From Lasioglossum baleicum (lineage: Eukaryota; Arthropoda; Insecta; Hymenoptera; Halictidae): DNA of 64,000 nt. The stretch is taken from assembly GCF_051020765.1 (NCBI RefSeq), contig NC_134946.1:6065239-6129238 (forward strand), given 5' to 3'. The notes beneath the pieces are model-generated. The model searched no databases and had not been told where the DNA came from. It was given only the letters and a program-made list of their open reading frames with translations. The position numbers and the translations under genes were made by a program. Positions 10,816 to 22,245 of the stretch are shown piece after piece. The first letter of the stretch is position 1. Every line of letters starts with the position of its first letter.

Positions 10816-11000
10816 ACCACCACCACCACCACCACCATCAGAATCGGCGCACGGGTTTCGAGCTTCCTAACACCGGCGTTCCATGACCACCGATGCGATT
10901 GCCGTGGGTCTCGCGCCGCGCCGGAAATCCAATGATAATGCGAGTACAAAGCCACGACCGTGATCACGACCACGACCACGACCACGACCGATCACGACTA
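10816..11000. repeat. CAC and CACGAC microsatellites flanking the promoter
   Basis: Runs of CAC (about 10816-10837) and of CACGAC/CGACCA (about 10960-11000) lie upstream of the minus-strand promoter. They give artificial His/Asp-rich and Val-rich frames on the two strands. They are low-complexity DNA and not coding. Confidence 0.85.
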
Positions 11001-11211
11001 CGGCCCCGATGTGACTTCCAAGGTGATTGTTTCGCGCTTAATACGACGAGCGACGCGTGCTTCTCGACGGCTAGGCTGCTCGGTCAAGGGCCAAGGGATA
11101 GATACGATCACGGTGACTGCGTATCTTGCGACTAATTGTTACCGACTATAGATCCTACCGATCGTCCAAGGCCGTTTTTCAACGTTTTTCAAACACGCCG
11201 CGATAATACTT

Positions 11212-11666
11212 GACTCGTTTTCAGGATTGCAAGAGTGCGGGATTCGCCTTCTCATTTCTCGATAATACGAACACGGGGTTTTTCAGTAGTCAAAAACGCT
11301 GGATAAAAGATCGATCTATCGCGGTATCTCCCTTAAGCAGTGGCGCACCCAGGGGGGAGCCAGGGGGCCAAGTCCCCCCCAAGAGAAAAATGTTTAGATT
11401 CCAAAATTAAAATCGCGGAATAGCCCTGGTTACCGTTGACAGATATTTTGGCTAAAAAAAGGTCATTACGCAAAACCTAGAGCTGGGTTCAGCTCGGCCC
11501 CCCCAAGATTACGTCCAGGGTGCGCCTCTGCCCTCAAATGTCCTATTTTTTCGTTTACGAGGCATAATTTGCATTATTCGGCAACATGTGGCTATGAAAA
11601 TAGCTATATGTGCAGTTGTATGATTCCGAATAATGCAAATTACTAGAAAGAAAAAATAGGACTATC
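11212..11666. mobile_element. Foldback-type repeat, one end plus hairpin core, interrupted by a hAT MITE
   Basis: The left end GACTCGTTTTCAGGATTGCA matches both outer ends of the large element at 52807-53948. Inside are the shared blocks AAAAACGCTGGATAAAAGAT and CGATCTATCGCGG. Near the end is a hairpin whose arms (GTCCTATTTTTTCG...GCATTATTCGG and CCGAATAATGC...AAATAGGAC, 11540-11663) are inverted copies. The matching right-hand half is missing; the sequence instead runs into a mariner fragment at about 11670. Confidence 0.7.
11338..11530. mobile_element. hAT-type MITE (CAGTGGCGCACCC), nested insertion
   Basis: The ends are CAGTGGCGCACCCAGG and CCAGGGTGCGCCTCTG, inverted repeats that continue into runs of G and C. 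The flanks CCCTTAAG (11330-11337) and CCCTCAAA (11531-11538) are an 8-bp target duplication with two later changes. The related uninterrupted sequence near 53590-53615 (CGCCTTGAAAAGTCCTATTT) is the empty site, which supports the boundaries independently. Confidence 0.85.
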
Positions 11667-11674
11667 ATGGTCTA

Positions 11675-11762
11675 TCATTTACCATCGCTAACCATCTTCA
11701 CTCCATGGGCTTTACCCATAAACTTGGAGCTTAGGTACCACCTGCCTCCTGGGACTTCCATT
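11675..11762 (+). pseudogene. Mariner transposase helix-turn-helix fragment with a stop codon
   Basis: The frame reads TIANHLHSMGFTHKLGA, stop, VPP. It aligns with the HLHSMGFVEKLGAWVPHE region of the fragment at 2884-3170. The conserved tryptophan of WVPHE has become a TAG stop. Less than 30 codons survive. Confidence 0.75.
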
Positions 11763-11854
11763 GAAAAAGCCTGAAAATTGATTAAAATTAATTAATTCGA
11801 AAAATTGAAGCAGATAGGTTTGTAGAGCAAGAAAAAGACTCGCGAATGCCTATA

Positions 11855-12057
11855 TACAGGGTGTCTCAAAATTCCTTCAACATCCGGAAATGGGAGGTTC
11901 CTCAGATCATTTGAAGCAATACTTTCCTTTGTAAAAATGGCGGCCGCGGCTTTGTTAAGGAGTTATTAACGAAAAACACGGACCAATCAGAGCGCGACCT
12001 AGCCGCGAGTTGACACAGTCGGCCAATAGAAGTTCACGAATTTTGGGACACCCTGTA
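11855..12057. mobile_element. Foldback element with ACAGGGTGTC ends
   Basis: The ends are TATACAGGGTGTCTCAAAAT and ATTTTGGGACACCCTGTATA in inverted orientation, next to TA. The core TAACGAAAAACACGGACCAA is shared with the larger palindrome at 32533-32877, so both belong to one family. It is non-coding. The following 12058-12470 contains one open frame (12079-12336 minus) with no recognisable domain. Confidence 0.75.
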
Positions 12058-12470
12058 TATTGTATATATATACTTTACCTAACAAGACACAAAATTCCGG
12101 GAAAAAATAGAATAAAAAAGACGCGGGAATTTATTATACAACTCATTAGATTTTATATGTGACAATTCGTTTGTCAAAACTTTAAACGCGTTTTTCTCAA
12201 AACAACGTTTCTGTAATCGGCGTGCGAGATAACTTAAAAACCATTTAACCGATCGGTCTGTAATTTTAATACGCTGTTCTACACAATAGCCCCAGTATAA
12301 ACTAGAAAGAATAAGATTGGTTAATTTTTTCCTCAATTTTTAACGTTTTCTTTACGAAGAAAATGCTCGTTCGATTTTCAAAATCACTTGCCAATCACTG
12401 TTTCAATTATTAAAATGTTTTTATTCGTTAATACTACTAAACTACAATACTAAACTTTTTTTACTATAAC

Positions 12471-12644
12471 TAGACTGCGGATCTTGATGCAAAATAAAAA
12501 TGTTTAGCAGCGATTGTAGACAGTCTAATAGTTTTTTACACCTAAAGGCAACACAACACTATTTCTCTAGATTTTCCTAATTTTATACTGTTTTATATTT
12601 CACCTATCCAATTTCTTCATAAATGCATAAAAATCCGCAGTCTA
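12471..12644 (+). mobile_element. GACTGCGG-family MITE
   Basis: It starts TAGACTGCGGATCTTGATGC and ends GCATAAAAATCCGCAGTCTA, with the shared interior motif TATATTTCACCTATCCAATT. The whole copy is slightly short at about 174 bp. Confidence 0.85.
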
Positions 12645-14100
12645 ACAATAACTTTTTTATAAACGGCGACCTCCATCTAAAACCTTCACTATTCAATTCA
12701 GTATTAATTCAGTATTAAAAAATTATTGAAATCGGAATTGTTGTAACCATATAATTGATCATGTTTAGAACTTCATTGCTTCATTTATCAATTTCTTAAA
12801 ACATACGATCGAAGGTACTGATTATCAGGCTACTCTTTCCATTGTTCCGAATGCAACAGCTGTTATTTATTTAATTCGTTCAAATTTGAGTAATTAAATT
12901 ACGATTTTCACACTCTGGGTAAAAATAGATCCGGACTCCGCCGTCGGTCAGTCAATGTAAATATTTAACGAAGAGTAATTGACCTTTTAAAAATGTTAAA
13001 TACTAGAATAAAAAATGTCGTTACTTCTAGACAATCCAGACGGAACACCTAACGAGACAGAACGCTTATCTAAAAGAGTCCCCGACTCGAAATTCGCTGA
13101 GCATTGTAGGCATATTTCGGGTCTGGATAATCGGTCCGATAACAGTTCTGGAAAACACTAAAACGTCCCCACATTTCTTTCCGAGCTCGGACGGTTCCCG
13201 TTCTTGCTATAATCCGAAGATTATTATTATTACGCGATCTCGTTGTGCAGTCGCGTTTTAATAAGATTGGCCCATTCTCAGATAAGACTATCCAATTACG
13301 TTTGACCGTTTTAGATGAGCGTTTAGATAGGCGTGGTTTATTCCAAAAACTTCGCCGGTTGCTGTATGAGGGGAACGTGATGGAAATCGTTTGATCATTA
13401 CATCGATCTCGAACAACGGGAACAATTAAAGCTGGCTGTGACGCGTAATCGTGTTTCCCTGCGCGCATACGTTCTCCGCGACGTTGTTATCATCGACAAA
13501 CGGCAATCGGATTATGCACCTACGAATAATCACTATGACAGGTGGTCAGGATAATCGTGGGACACCGAATCTGTTGATCGCGCGCTGGCGCGTGTGTGTG
13601 CGTGTTTGTCGCGGAGAGCGCCGCGACATTAGTAGATACAATCTCGTCATTAGACCCTGCAAAATTGGGGAGCACTTCTTGCAACCAACCACGCATTGTA
13701 TGCGCAATGCACCGATAGCCGTAACAAATTTCAGAAAACGATGGGACTAACAAAAACAAACGTAAAGTAGGATTTACAGGGTAAATTGTACAACGCTGGG
13801 CTCTAGAAATACGGATTAACCATTTGCGGTCCGAAGTTTTTGATCTCTTTTATTTCAAAACTTCCTAGTTGCTTGTAACAGAAGATTTTCTGGGGATATA
13901 AATGCTTTTGACCTTTTCATGGCAAAAATATAATCGCTGAGAGGACATTGTTCTCGATTGTTGGCATTGTCGACGAATACTGGTGCCAGTTAAACCCGAT
14001 GTCAATGAATTCTTGTCAGTCAAGTCGGTGTCTCCGAAACTTCTGCTGGTAATTTCAATGCCATCAGATAAGTCGTGACACAATCAAAACAGTGGTCTTA
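12645..14100. other. Gene-free stretch, nothing assigned
   Basis: The longest frame is 13070-13468 on the minus strand (132 codons). It is rich in Arg and Ser with no domain, signal peptide or membrane segment, and opposing frames overlap it. I see no convincing splice-flanked exon and no repeat family member. Confidence 0.3.
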
Positions 14101-14700
14101 ACAGCACATAATTCGGGAAATTTGGTAAAAGCATTTGTTACAAGAAATAAATTTTTTAAAAATTACATTATACATACATAAAAATTATATGTATATATTA
14201 TTATATTATTTATTTTTTAATTATAATTTTGTATTATTTATATATTACAATTTTGTATCAGATCATTGCATAAGTTCGTGCCCGATTTAATAATAAAATT
14301 CAATGGTTAATTTTTAAAGAATACAGCTTGATTAATCAATTAAATAGTTACCATCCTTTTTCCAATTTTCACACTCCGCCGTGCATACGGATATTATAAG
14401 GAATTTTATTTAAAAAAAATTATTATTTAAATTAATAATGATAACTTGATTTGTATATTAACTTCACTAAATAATAACAAAATGAGGAAGCTTCTTTAGA
14501 ATTGAAAATTAATTTTGTGAAAAAAAATATATTGAAAAATAAATTTATTAATAATTAAATGAATTTTTAACGAACTTATGCAATCATTTAATATTATACT
14601 ATATTATAATTTTATGTTATGTATTATTTATTTTTATATTATAAAATGTATGCATTTTTTCTAAAGTCATTTTGACTGGTTTCGGTAGAAATAGGTATAT
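14100..14700. other. Extremely AT-rich stretch
   Basis: Almost only A and T, with long TTATTATATTATTTATT-like runs. No coding frames or repeat-family ends are visible. It could be a matrix-attachment or simply decayed sequence. Confidence 0.6.
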
Positions 14701-15149
14701 CTTAATCGCCGGTAAATATAGTGTTAAGAGAAAGTGGAATAAAATACAATCTTATTTCCAGTGGTAGTGGCCTTTGCAGATCTTAAAAAAAATAAAAATT
14801 GTACTAAATTCTGTCGAATTTTATATTTCACCCTTTTTTGAATATTTTCAGAAGCCATAAATGCACAAATATTTGCAACGAGAGTACATAGGGCAGTGGA
14901 GAACAGTGTCGCCAGATTAAGACTTGTCTCCCACTTGAGCTTACGCCTTCTACGACGCCATTTCCCCATTCCCCGGCGGCTAGCATCCCCACGCTTACTC
15001 CACGGCTCGGTCACATGAAGTTTTTCGTTTCTGTCATGCATGTGTTACAATGTCACGTGACAAATCCGGTAACGTCAGAGAGAGGGTAACTGTATTCCCC
15101 TCAATTTGACTGGTTCTAGGGGCGAGACCCCGTTGTGCGGGACTGTTAA

Positions 15150-15571
15150 GTTTGTTTTAGTGGGTATGGGCCAGGTACATTCGAGAGTACCGCGTGTCAA
15201 GTCCCACACTTCCCCCGGACTGTTATCTTTAGGGGGGTGTTAGTGCGTAAATGCATTTTTTCCTAACAGTCCTTAAACATCAAAAAAAAAAAAAATGAAA
15301 AAGGTGCGAGCCTCCCTTTAGCAAAGAACAGAAGTGTGGAATGAGTCCGGGAAAAGAGGCAGTCAGGAGAAATGCAAAGAGCGGGGTCCTGACTGGCCTC
15401 AAGGACATTAGAGAGCGAGAAAAGGGCTGTCAGTCCTAGACGTGTGGCTTTTTTAGTGGGTATTGGGGAAACCGAAGAACTGTTACCCCCGAGCCCCACA
15501 CTACCCCCTTCGTGGGGGGTGTACGCGCGTGTTCTTCCACGCGTCTTTACACTAAAAAAAAAAAGTGGTGA
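15150..15571 (+). mobile_element. Two LINE-like 3' ends with A-tails
   Basis: Two related modules occur in the same orientation. Each begins TTTTAGTGGGTAT (15157 region) or TTTTTTAGTGGGTATT (15449 region), goes through AGTCCCACACTTCCCCC or AGCCCCACACTACCCCC, then a GGGGGGTGT block and a TCCTTAAACATC or TCTTTACACT end. Each finishes in a pure A run (15282-15294, 15555-15565). This layout is what I associate with 3' untranslated ends of R1/jockey-like LINEs. No reverse-transcriptase motif is visible, so the class is inference. Confidence 0.45.
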
Positions 15572-15899
15572 TCCCTCCAGTTATATATATGGAGAGAGTA
15601 TTTTTTTTTTTCTATTGTTTATTTATAAAGGTCGCATTAACATCGAGGTCATTAGCGACCACTTTTGGTATACAGTTATAAGTACAATCTTTTGTTATCG
15701 CGATAATACATGAGTGTAAATATAATTAAATTTTGTAGTATAGGTCTACATTTTTGAGGAAAGTAAGAACGCTTGTAATAATCTGTTGGTCGTTGAGGAG
15801 AGAGTATTGTAATGATATGAGAAATGTATTTTTACCAGGTTTTACAACAAAATGTAGAACGTGCTATCTTCTAGTCCGGAAGTGTGCAAGCGACGAGAA

Positions 15900-16600
15900 G
15901 AGATGAACTTTCTGAGAGGTTCGGCTCTATCGCACCGGTCTCTATGACCATTGCATTGGACAAAGGGGTGATCAAGTGGACGAGGAAGCCTTGCAGATTC
16001 GCGACGTGTGCGCGGACACGCGTGCACGTGCATATGCCAGCGGTGCGCCACGAGGAATATGAAAGCGAGAGTCACTCGGCTGTTACTCCATCCACGTTCC
16101 GCTGAACTTGACCTACTCTTTGTCTTGTAGTACACCGCGTTCAGCTTCTCTCGCTCACGCGCCGACGAAATCCATCGCGCCGCGTCGCGTTCTCTTTGTC
16201 TCTCGGCCGGGAGTTCACCTTCGCCGCGAGCAATCGGTTAGAGTTAACCTGCGCCTGACAGATACACCACGAAATATTTCTGCAGCTGCTTATCCGGGTC
16301 AAGTTCGTATCTAGACGCTCGGAGATCGGAACGCTACGCCGTCGGCGTCGTGTTCCCCACGGACGCGGAACTGATAACGGGTTCTTTGCGGTTGATTCAT
16401 CGTGTCGCCGGTCTTTTCACCTGCGCCCGTATTTCTGGCTTCTTTTCCTCGGTTTAGCTGTGTGCGAACACCTCGGCTCTCTCGGCGAGGTTTGCACGGC
16501 GAAAGTGAATATTGATTATTTTCGCGGGAGGTTCAGTGAACCAGGTGCGCGGGAGATTGAGCTGAAAATGGAGATTGATCGAGGAAGGAAAATTGGGTTG
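15900..16600. other. CpG-rich region, candidate promoter or untranslated exon
   Basis: About 700 bp with many CG dinucleotides in an otherwise AT-rich context (for example CGACGAAATCCATCGCGCCGC and CTACGCCGTCGGCGTCGTG). Frames are open on both strands (15842-16135 minus, 15884-16105 plus, 16108-16314 plus), but no domain is recognised and no exon borders can be fixed. This is the strongest promoter-like composition in the window. Confidence 0.3.
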
Positions 16601-16795
16601 CTCAGATTTTGTTAGGGATATTTCTGTCATTTATTTTCCACTCGGCTGCAGATTTTTTAACACTTCCTCGGTCCATGATACCGACGCACAGTGTGTCCAC
16701 CAACTGGCGGAATCTTGACCAGAACCTCAAAAATGAACTTTTCTTTCTTTTCTCGTGCAGCAATCGTGTTATGAAGATCAGTGTGAAACTATGAA

Positions 16796-17170
16796 CAGGG
16801 ACCAAAAATAACAGGGATAAAAATCATTGATATAAAGTTGATTATTATTGAAATTTAAGATAATGTACACGAAATGTAAAGAAAAAAATTCGAAGAACAG
16901 AATGATTAAAAAATATCGATTTTTATACTTTTCGGTTACAAATGACAGTTATTAAAACTGTTTCGATTGTTCAAATAGAAATAAATTTCTCTCATTGATA
17001 ACTGTTATAAGCGATCGAAATGAATTTCTCTCAACGATAACATTTACCAACAAGGGAAAAAATTTTCGGGTACTTATAATCCTTATTTGTAACCGATACG
17101 ATTTTAGTCGATGAAATACTTGTTATTCTATGACTTTTTTTCTTTTTGGTTATAACAGTTACGGTCCCTG
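16796..17170. mobile_element. hAT-type MITE with CAGGGACC ends
   Basis: The left end is CAGGGACCAAAAATAACAGG. The right end, ACAGTTACGGTCCCTG, is its diverged inverse. Flanks ACTATGAA (16788-16795) and ACTATAAA (17171-17178) form an 8-bp target duplication with one mismatch. Internally CGGTTACAAATGACAG and TTATTTGTAACCG are inverted, so the element is partly palindromic. It has no coding frame. Confidence 0.75.
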
Positions 17171-17439
17171 ACTATAAAATTGAAAGTGCATATTTCTAAA
17201 ATGGTTTATTTAATTTCAATTCTGTAAAATGGATGCTGTTAATGGTTGCGTTGTGCAATTATAAAATTGATTATAATAAATGATTTTATACATTTGACAG
17301 TTATGGTCCCTGACTATAAAATTGAAAGTGCATATTTCTAAAATGGTTTATTTAATTTCAATTCTGTAAAATGGATGCTGTTAATGATTGCGTTGTGCAA
17401 TTATAAAATTGATTATAATAAATGATTTTATACATTTGA
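17157..17439. repeat. Two-copy tandem duplication, 141-bp period
   Basis: The block from CAGTTACGGTCCCTG to TGATTTTATACATTTGA is repeated immediately, with only two differences noticed (ACGG versus ATGG, AATGGTTG versus AATGATTG). The duplication contains the right terminus of the hAT MITE and its flank, so it arose after that insertion. Confidence 0.95.
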
Positions 17440-17753
17440 CGAACAGCATTAATTATTTACAGTATTAATAGTGGTGTATATTTCAGGCATTGTTATTACA
17501 ACATTATTTAACTAAAATTATCTTTAGACGTTTGAAGTGTAGACATTAACAATTACTAAGTGATGGGGTGAATTGTCTTTATATTTTCCAAAAACGAAGA
17601 TCAATTATTTGCAAATGACGGAGAGTAGTTAGAAACGATGAAAATACACGAGAAAAATGGAAAGTAATAATTTTCATCCTAAATTGTTTGTCTTTAGGAA
17701 AATTGGTGTGAGACAGAGTATTATTCTAGCATTATTTACAATTCAATGATCAT

Positions 17754-17963
17754 TAGACTGCGGATGTTAATGCAATTTTCAATTTTTGTAGACAAATTTT
17801 AAGAAAATGGTACCAGATGAAATTCTATTTTCATTGGCAATAGCATATGTAGGTCCAAAATAAATAAATAATCGTACTATTATACATTCTGTTGAATTTG
17901 CTTTTACTTCAACATTTTTTGAAAATTTTTGTAAGCCATAAATGCATAAAGATCCGCAGTCCA
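17754..17963 (+). mobile_element. GACTGCGG-family MITE, diverged interior
   Basis: It starts TTAGACTGCGGATGTTAATG and ends GCATAAAGATCCGCAGTCCA. The termini are well kept while the interior differs from other copies. From 17964 to 20395 nothing else is supported; a lone CAGGGTGTCTCC at about 18614 resembles the ACAGGGTGTC foldback terminus. Confidence 0.75.
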
Positions 17964-20395
17964 ATAATTATCTACATTTATTGACTCAGTGTCGCTATTG
18001 TAGAATTTGAATCTTCTAACTAAGGAAACAAAGAATAGTAAACGTTCTATCTACGCCGTTTCCAATCTCGAATAACGAGAGTTTGGTCGTTGTAGCCGAA
18101 GTTCGAAGTTTGCGCAAGCTCTTCCCGTTGTTTGGCGTTAAATGATAGAAGGACGGTTAAATATTTGAACGGCCATAATTTTAGCTTGACATTGGTCGCT
18201 CACCTATACATGTTGTGAGGTCGAAGGCCCTGTCTCCGAACTAACGTGTCACTGACACCGCAAGGCCGGCCAACCGAAATTTCGTACAGTGCACTCGAGA
18301 TAAGCGGCCTTGACGACCCACGGATAACCGACACCTATAATCGTTGACCTACACACGGAAATCTCTGTTCAAAATTCGTTTCGGAACCATGGCAACATTT
18401 ATTCGTTAACACGTTCGCCGTCAGCGTCACGTGTTACGATTTCCACGATTTCATATTTTGCCCAAGCTAAATCAAATCCCTTTTACGCATATTATTTTAT
18501 TTAAAATTCCAAATGCAAATCAGGTCGTATGAAATGTAACACGATTTGTGGAATTATTTAATCGAGAATTTAATAATTGCTATTAAATATTCTCTTTCCT
18601 GAATTACTGCGAACAGGGTGTCTCCAATAAAATAGCGAATAATTCGCTTTAAAATAGCGAAAGTTACTAAATACGCATTGACCTGCCAATTAATTCTCTT
18701 CTCTCATCATTATTTATCATATCCATACAACATTATTTAGCAATATTATATAATATGTACAATTTATGGTGTGTAAGGATAGATCTTTCGATAGTTCAAC
18801 TCGATACATTTTTATAAATCTTTAAAGCTGATTTTTTCAGCGAAAAATATATTTGTGTTCTCAACAGTCGCCATTCTTTCATTTTTCGAAATCATGAAAA
18901 AATCGTACGCACTACATTTCCTATAATCAATTTTTGTATGTTCATGCAACAATTTTTTGCTGCTTATATTCCAGTTGAGTACGAGCTACCAAAGGTTTTT
19001 CAATTTTATGTAATAGAAAAGAAATGAAAATAAATCTGAAATGTTGGTTAACGTTTCCAAACAAAATCGATTGTTTTTACAGTGGCTTTATATGCGAAAG
19101 AAAATGTTAGTTTTACTTCACTTTTAGTAGGCTTACAGGGTTGCACACTCCCTTAATGCTCTTTCCTTAAGTCGTGAGAAAATGGCGAAATCTAATTTTT
19201 ACAGGTGAGGGAAAACTTTCAGGATAGATCCGAAATTGTACAAATTGCTTCTACATAAATATGTAGAGTTATCTTATTCGGCTGCTAAATAGATTTTGAT
19301 CGATGAGTTACCGAGAATGGGAATCATTAACGATTCATCGTCCGGGAATTCCAACGCTTTCACTCGTACCTGTCGAGACAATGCATCGAAACGAGCTGAG
19401 GTTGCAGTCTCGCGAAATTTTCGCATCATCACGGATATTTTCCGTGTTGGCAGGTCGCCGGAAATTTCTGTTTTCCGATAGGTTGTTTGATTCTGTTACG
19501 AAACAGAGAAAATCTTGGTCGAAGGGTCGCCTCTAACCGAAACCACGGAAAAACGTCGGCCTTGTGGCGAGAATCGAATTGGAAAAGTCGGAAAAGCTCG
19601 GCAGCTCAATAAAAAGTATCAATGGCGGGCATAGAGTGTCGTGAATCGGGTTACACCGTTGAACCAAGTGCCGAGTAAAACTTGTCTGGCTCGCGACAGT
19701 ATAGCTCGACCAATCACAGGCGATTCATGCCAAAGAAAATTGAATTTCATTGAAGTCGACGGCAGTGTTGCCCAGTGTCGCTCTCTGCTTATTTAGAATA
19801 TTTTTAACCCCCGAATCACTTAGACTGTTTCGAATCTGTTAAACGGGGGATTTCAGAGAACGAGTCGAATTCTCAATTCTCGAATTTTTCTGAACGAATC
19901 CACAAAAATATCGCAGTTCCGTCGCGTTCTTTAGAATGTGCAGGAAATAGAATTGGTTGGTTATGATCAGACTCGCGTCAGACAATTCCTATATAACACA
20001 TAGCACGCGTTGTCGCTGCATTTTTGAACTCGATTTGATAAAAAACCGAGCTTTTTTAGGATGAAAAATTATATTCCATATATTTGTCTTTTTTTAAACG
20101 TTTTTCTGAACCTTGCACAGCATTTGTCAATGAATATTGTACCGAACTACACAAAAAAGCAAACTGATGTAACAATTCTTTTCAAATTCCCCATTGCTAT
20201 TCGCGCATAAATTCTCAGTTTCTGGGAAAGTATTTTTGTTAGTTTAATCTTATTCCTACTTGCGTTTCCTGACATTTCATACTGCAAGTAAAGCCATAGG
20301 ATATCGCATAGAAGAAAGTATTTTTTCATTAGGATTCTTTTACGATATACTGTAATACAATTCTATAAAAATGTTTTTTCGTGTTAATATTTTTC

Positions 20396-20552
20396 ATAGA
20401 CTGAAGATAATATATGGATCTTCTTAAATTAATTATTAGATGTTCTTTCTTTCTTTTTCTACCAACTTTATCAAGTTGAAAATAGTACATTGGCGCTTTA
20501 TTAAATTGAACCTACCTACGTTTGTAATAAATGCATAAAATCCGCAGTCTAG
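20396..20552 (+). mobile_element. GACTGCGG-family MITE, left end decayed
   Basis: The right end AATGCATAAAATCCGCAGTC is intact. The left end is reduced to TAGACTGAAG followed some bases later by GGATCTTC. The intervening sequence has the family's TTTCTTTCTT and GCGCTTTATTAAATTGAA-like blocks. Confidence 0.6.
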
Positions 20553-21639
20553 TAATACATAATTTGAAAAATCTCAGAACACAAGATGCATATTTGAAAA
20601 TATTTATTGTTACTGACAGAACGATAAGATAGCTAATATATTTTTTAAAGAGTTAATATACATACTTCATGTTTATTGTTTATTGAACACCTTGATGATT
20701 GTTTGTAGAGTGAAATCGTTTAACAATCACTTGTGTTCTAATTTCCTCTACATTTCTCTATGCATATTTTTAATTCTTTAACATTATGTATGCGAGGTGT
20801 TGTTTCTCATAATATTGTCACCGGTGGTACATCTGTAAACAAGGTAGCGTTTCGGCGTTCTCCTTCTTCCACCTATTTTCTCCGCTCTGTATACTTGAGA
20901 GCAAATTATTCGAAATAGTTAGATTGCCCTCGACGTTGCGATTCTTACGCACTGTGGTACATGTTGGAATATCAGTAGACAAAATAATTTCGTGTTCAGT
21001 CTCAATTACGAACCAGAAAGAACTGGAAAGTAATTTCTGCTCCCGAAAGGGTTCATATCGGTGTCGACCTAATCGCACTCAGAAACTACGGTCCTCTGTA
21101 ATCGTGTTACACGCGTATCCATTTCATTCCATCGTCGGTGCTCCGTACGTAAACGTAAAACGTATTATCGTCTAATTATAAGTTTCCATTAACTTCAGGG
21201 AAGTGTGCGAGAGCGATGCTAACGGAGTTCGGGAGCGGCGCACCGCGAGCCTGACGAAATAACAAGGCACGACACAGTGATACTATTATCAATAGAATCC
21301 ATTTAATATGTAATTTGATTGTCGTCGCTGGCGGGCTCCTACTAGTCAGCCACGTTCTATTTTATACCGGCGCATGATACGGTTTCATTCAGTTCAGTTT
21401 CATATCAAAGCGATTCTCTGTGGACTCCTATATACAATTTGGTCATTGCCCAAGTCTTGGTACGATTTTCGCCTGATCTTTCAGTTGCTGTTTATTAAAA
21501 AACATGCCACTGTTTCGAGCGTTGTCCTGTACAACGGTTGCCACTGGTTCAGGGGCAATTAACGCTTTACTTCGTAAACAGTAGTTCGTGTTATTTACAT
21601 CGGTAAAACACACGTATCGTTCGAACATGTACAACTTTC

Positions 21640-22245
21640 AGTATATGCTCAAAGTTCAAAGATCAGAGTAAAGGTTCAGGGTAAAAGTTCAAGTTCACAA
21701 TTCAAGTTCAAAGCTGCAGTTCAAAGTTAAAGTTCAAAGCTACAGTTCAAAGCTAGTTTTTTTTTTATTGAACAGTTGTAACCTCTAATAGGAGGTTATT
21801 CTGCAGTTTATATCACATTCATAGTATTACAATATTACAATGAAAGCCTTATGCTAATGTATGATTAATGTAACAAGTATATATCAATTGAAGGCACTTA
21901 ATTTGTGGTGGGCGTGATAGAGAGTGGCGTCATATACATAATTCACAATCTTTCAGAAAGGAAGATAAAGTCTTACATACAGTATTTGTAGGTCTGTGGA
22001 GTAGAACGTTACATGACATGGGAAGAAAAAACCCTCGTAATCTCAGGTTATGTATAAACTTTAATCTGGAAGTGTCATGTATAGGACATTGCCACAGGAC
22101 ATGATCTATATCCTGTGTCTCATGACCACATGAACAGCCAGGGTTATTCACCACATTGATTTTTAAAGTTCAAAGCTAAAGTTCAAAGCTAACGTTCAAA
22201 GATAAGGTTCAAAGTGAAAGTTCAATGTTAAAGTTCAAGCTCAAA
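21640..22245. repeat. Degenerate AAAGTTCAAAGCT tandem repeat, split by a LINE
   Basis: Short units built on AGTTCAAAG with variable linkers fill 21640-21755 and resume at 22165-22245. The interruption is the LINE fragment described separately. The composition forbids a coding interpretation. Confidence 0.85.
21757..22167 (-). pseudogene. 5'-truncated LINE (R1/jockey-like) 3' end with zinc knuckle
   Basis: On the minus strand 22154-21930 encodes a 74-residue C-terminus with CSCGHETQDIDHVLWQCP, a CCHC zinc-knuckle-like motif (C-x-C-x7-H-x4-C) that ends many R1/jockey-clade ORF2 proteins, then TVCKTLSSFLKDC and a stop. A 3' untranslated stretch follows to a poly-A tail, read as the T run at 21757-21766. 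AGTTCAAAGCTA occurs on both sides and may be the target duplication, though the target is itself a repeat. The reverse-transcriptase part is absent, so this is a dead-on-arrival copy. Confidence 0.85.

Noticed and set aside
10893..11151. His/Asp- and Thr-rich frames
   Set aside because: They derive from CACGAC microsatellites and have overlapping alternatives on both strands.
21443..21634. Possible Tc1 transposase fragment (VVQDNARNS)
   Set aside because: Only the QDNAR string recalls the family; the next residues do not continue the expected pattern. It is a short interspersed repeat shared with about 22450.
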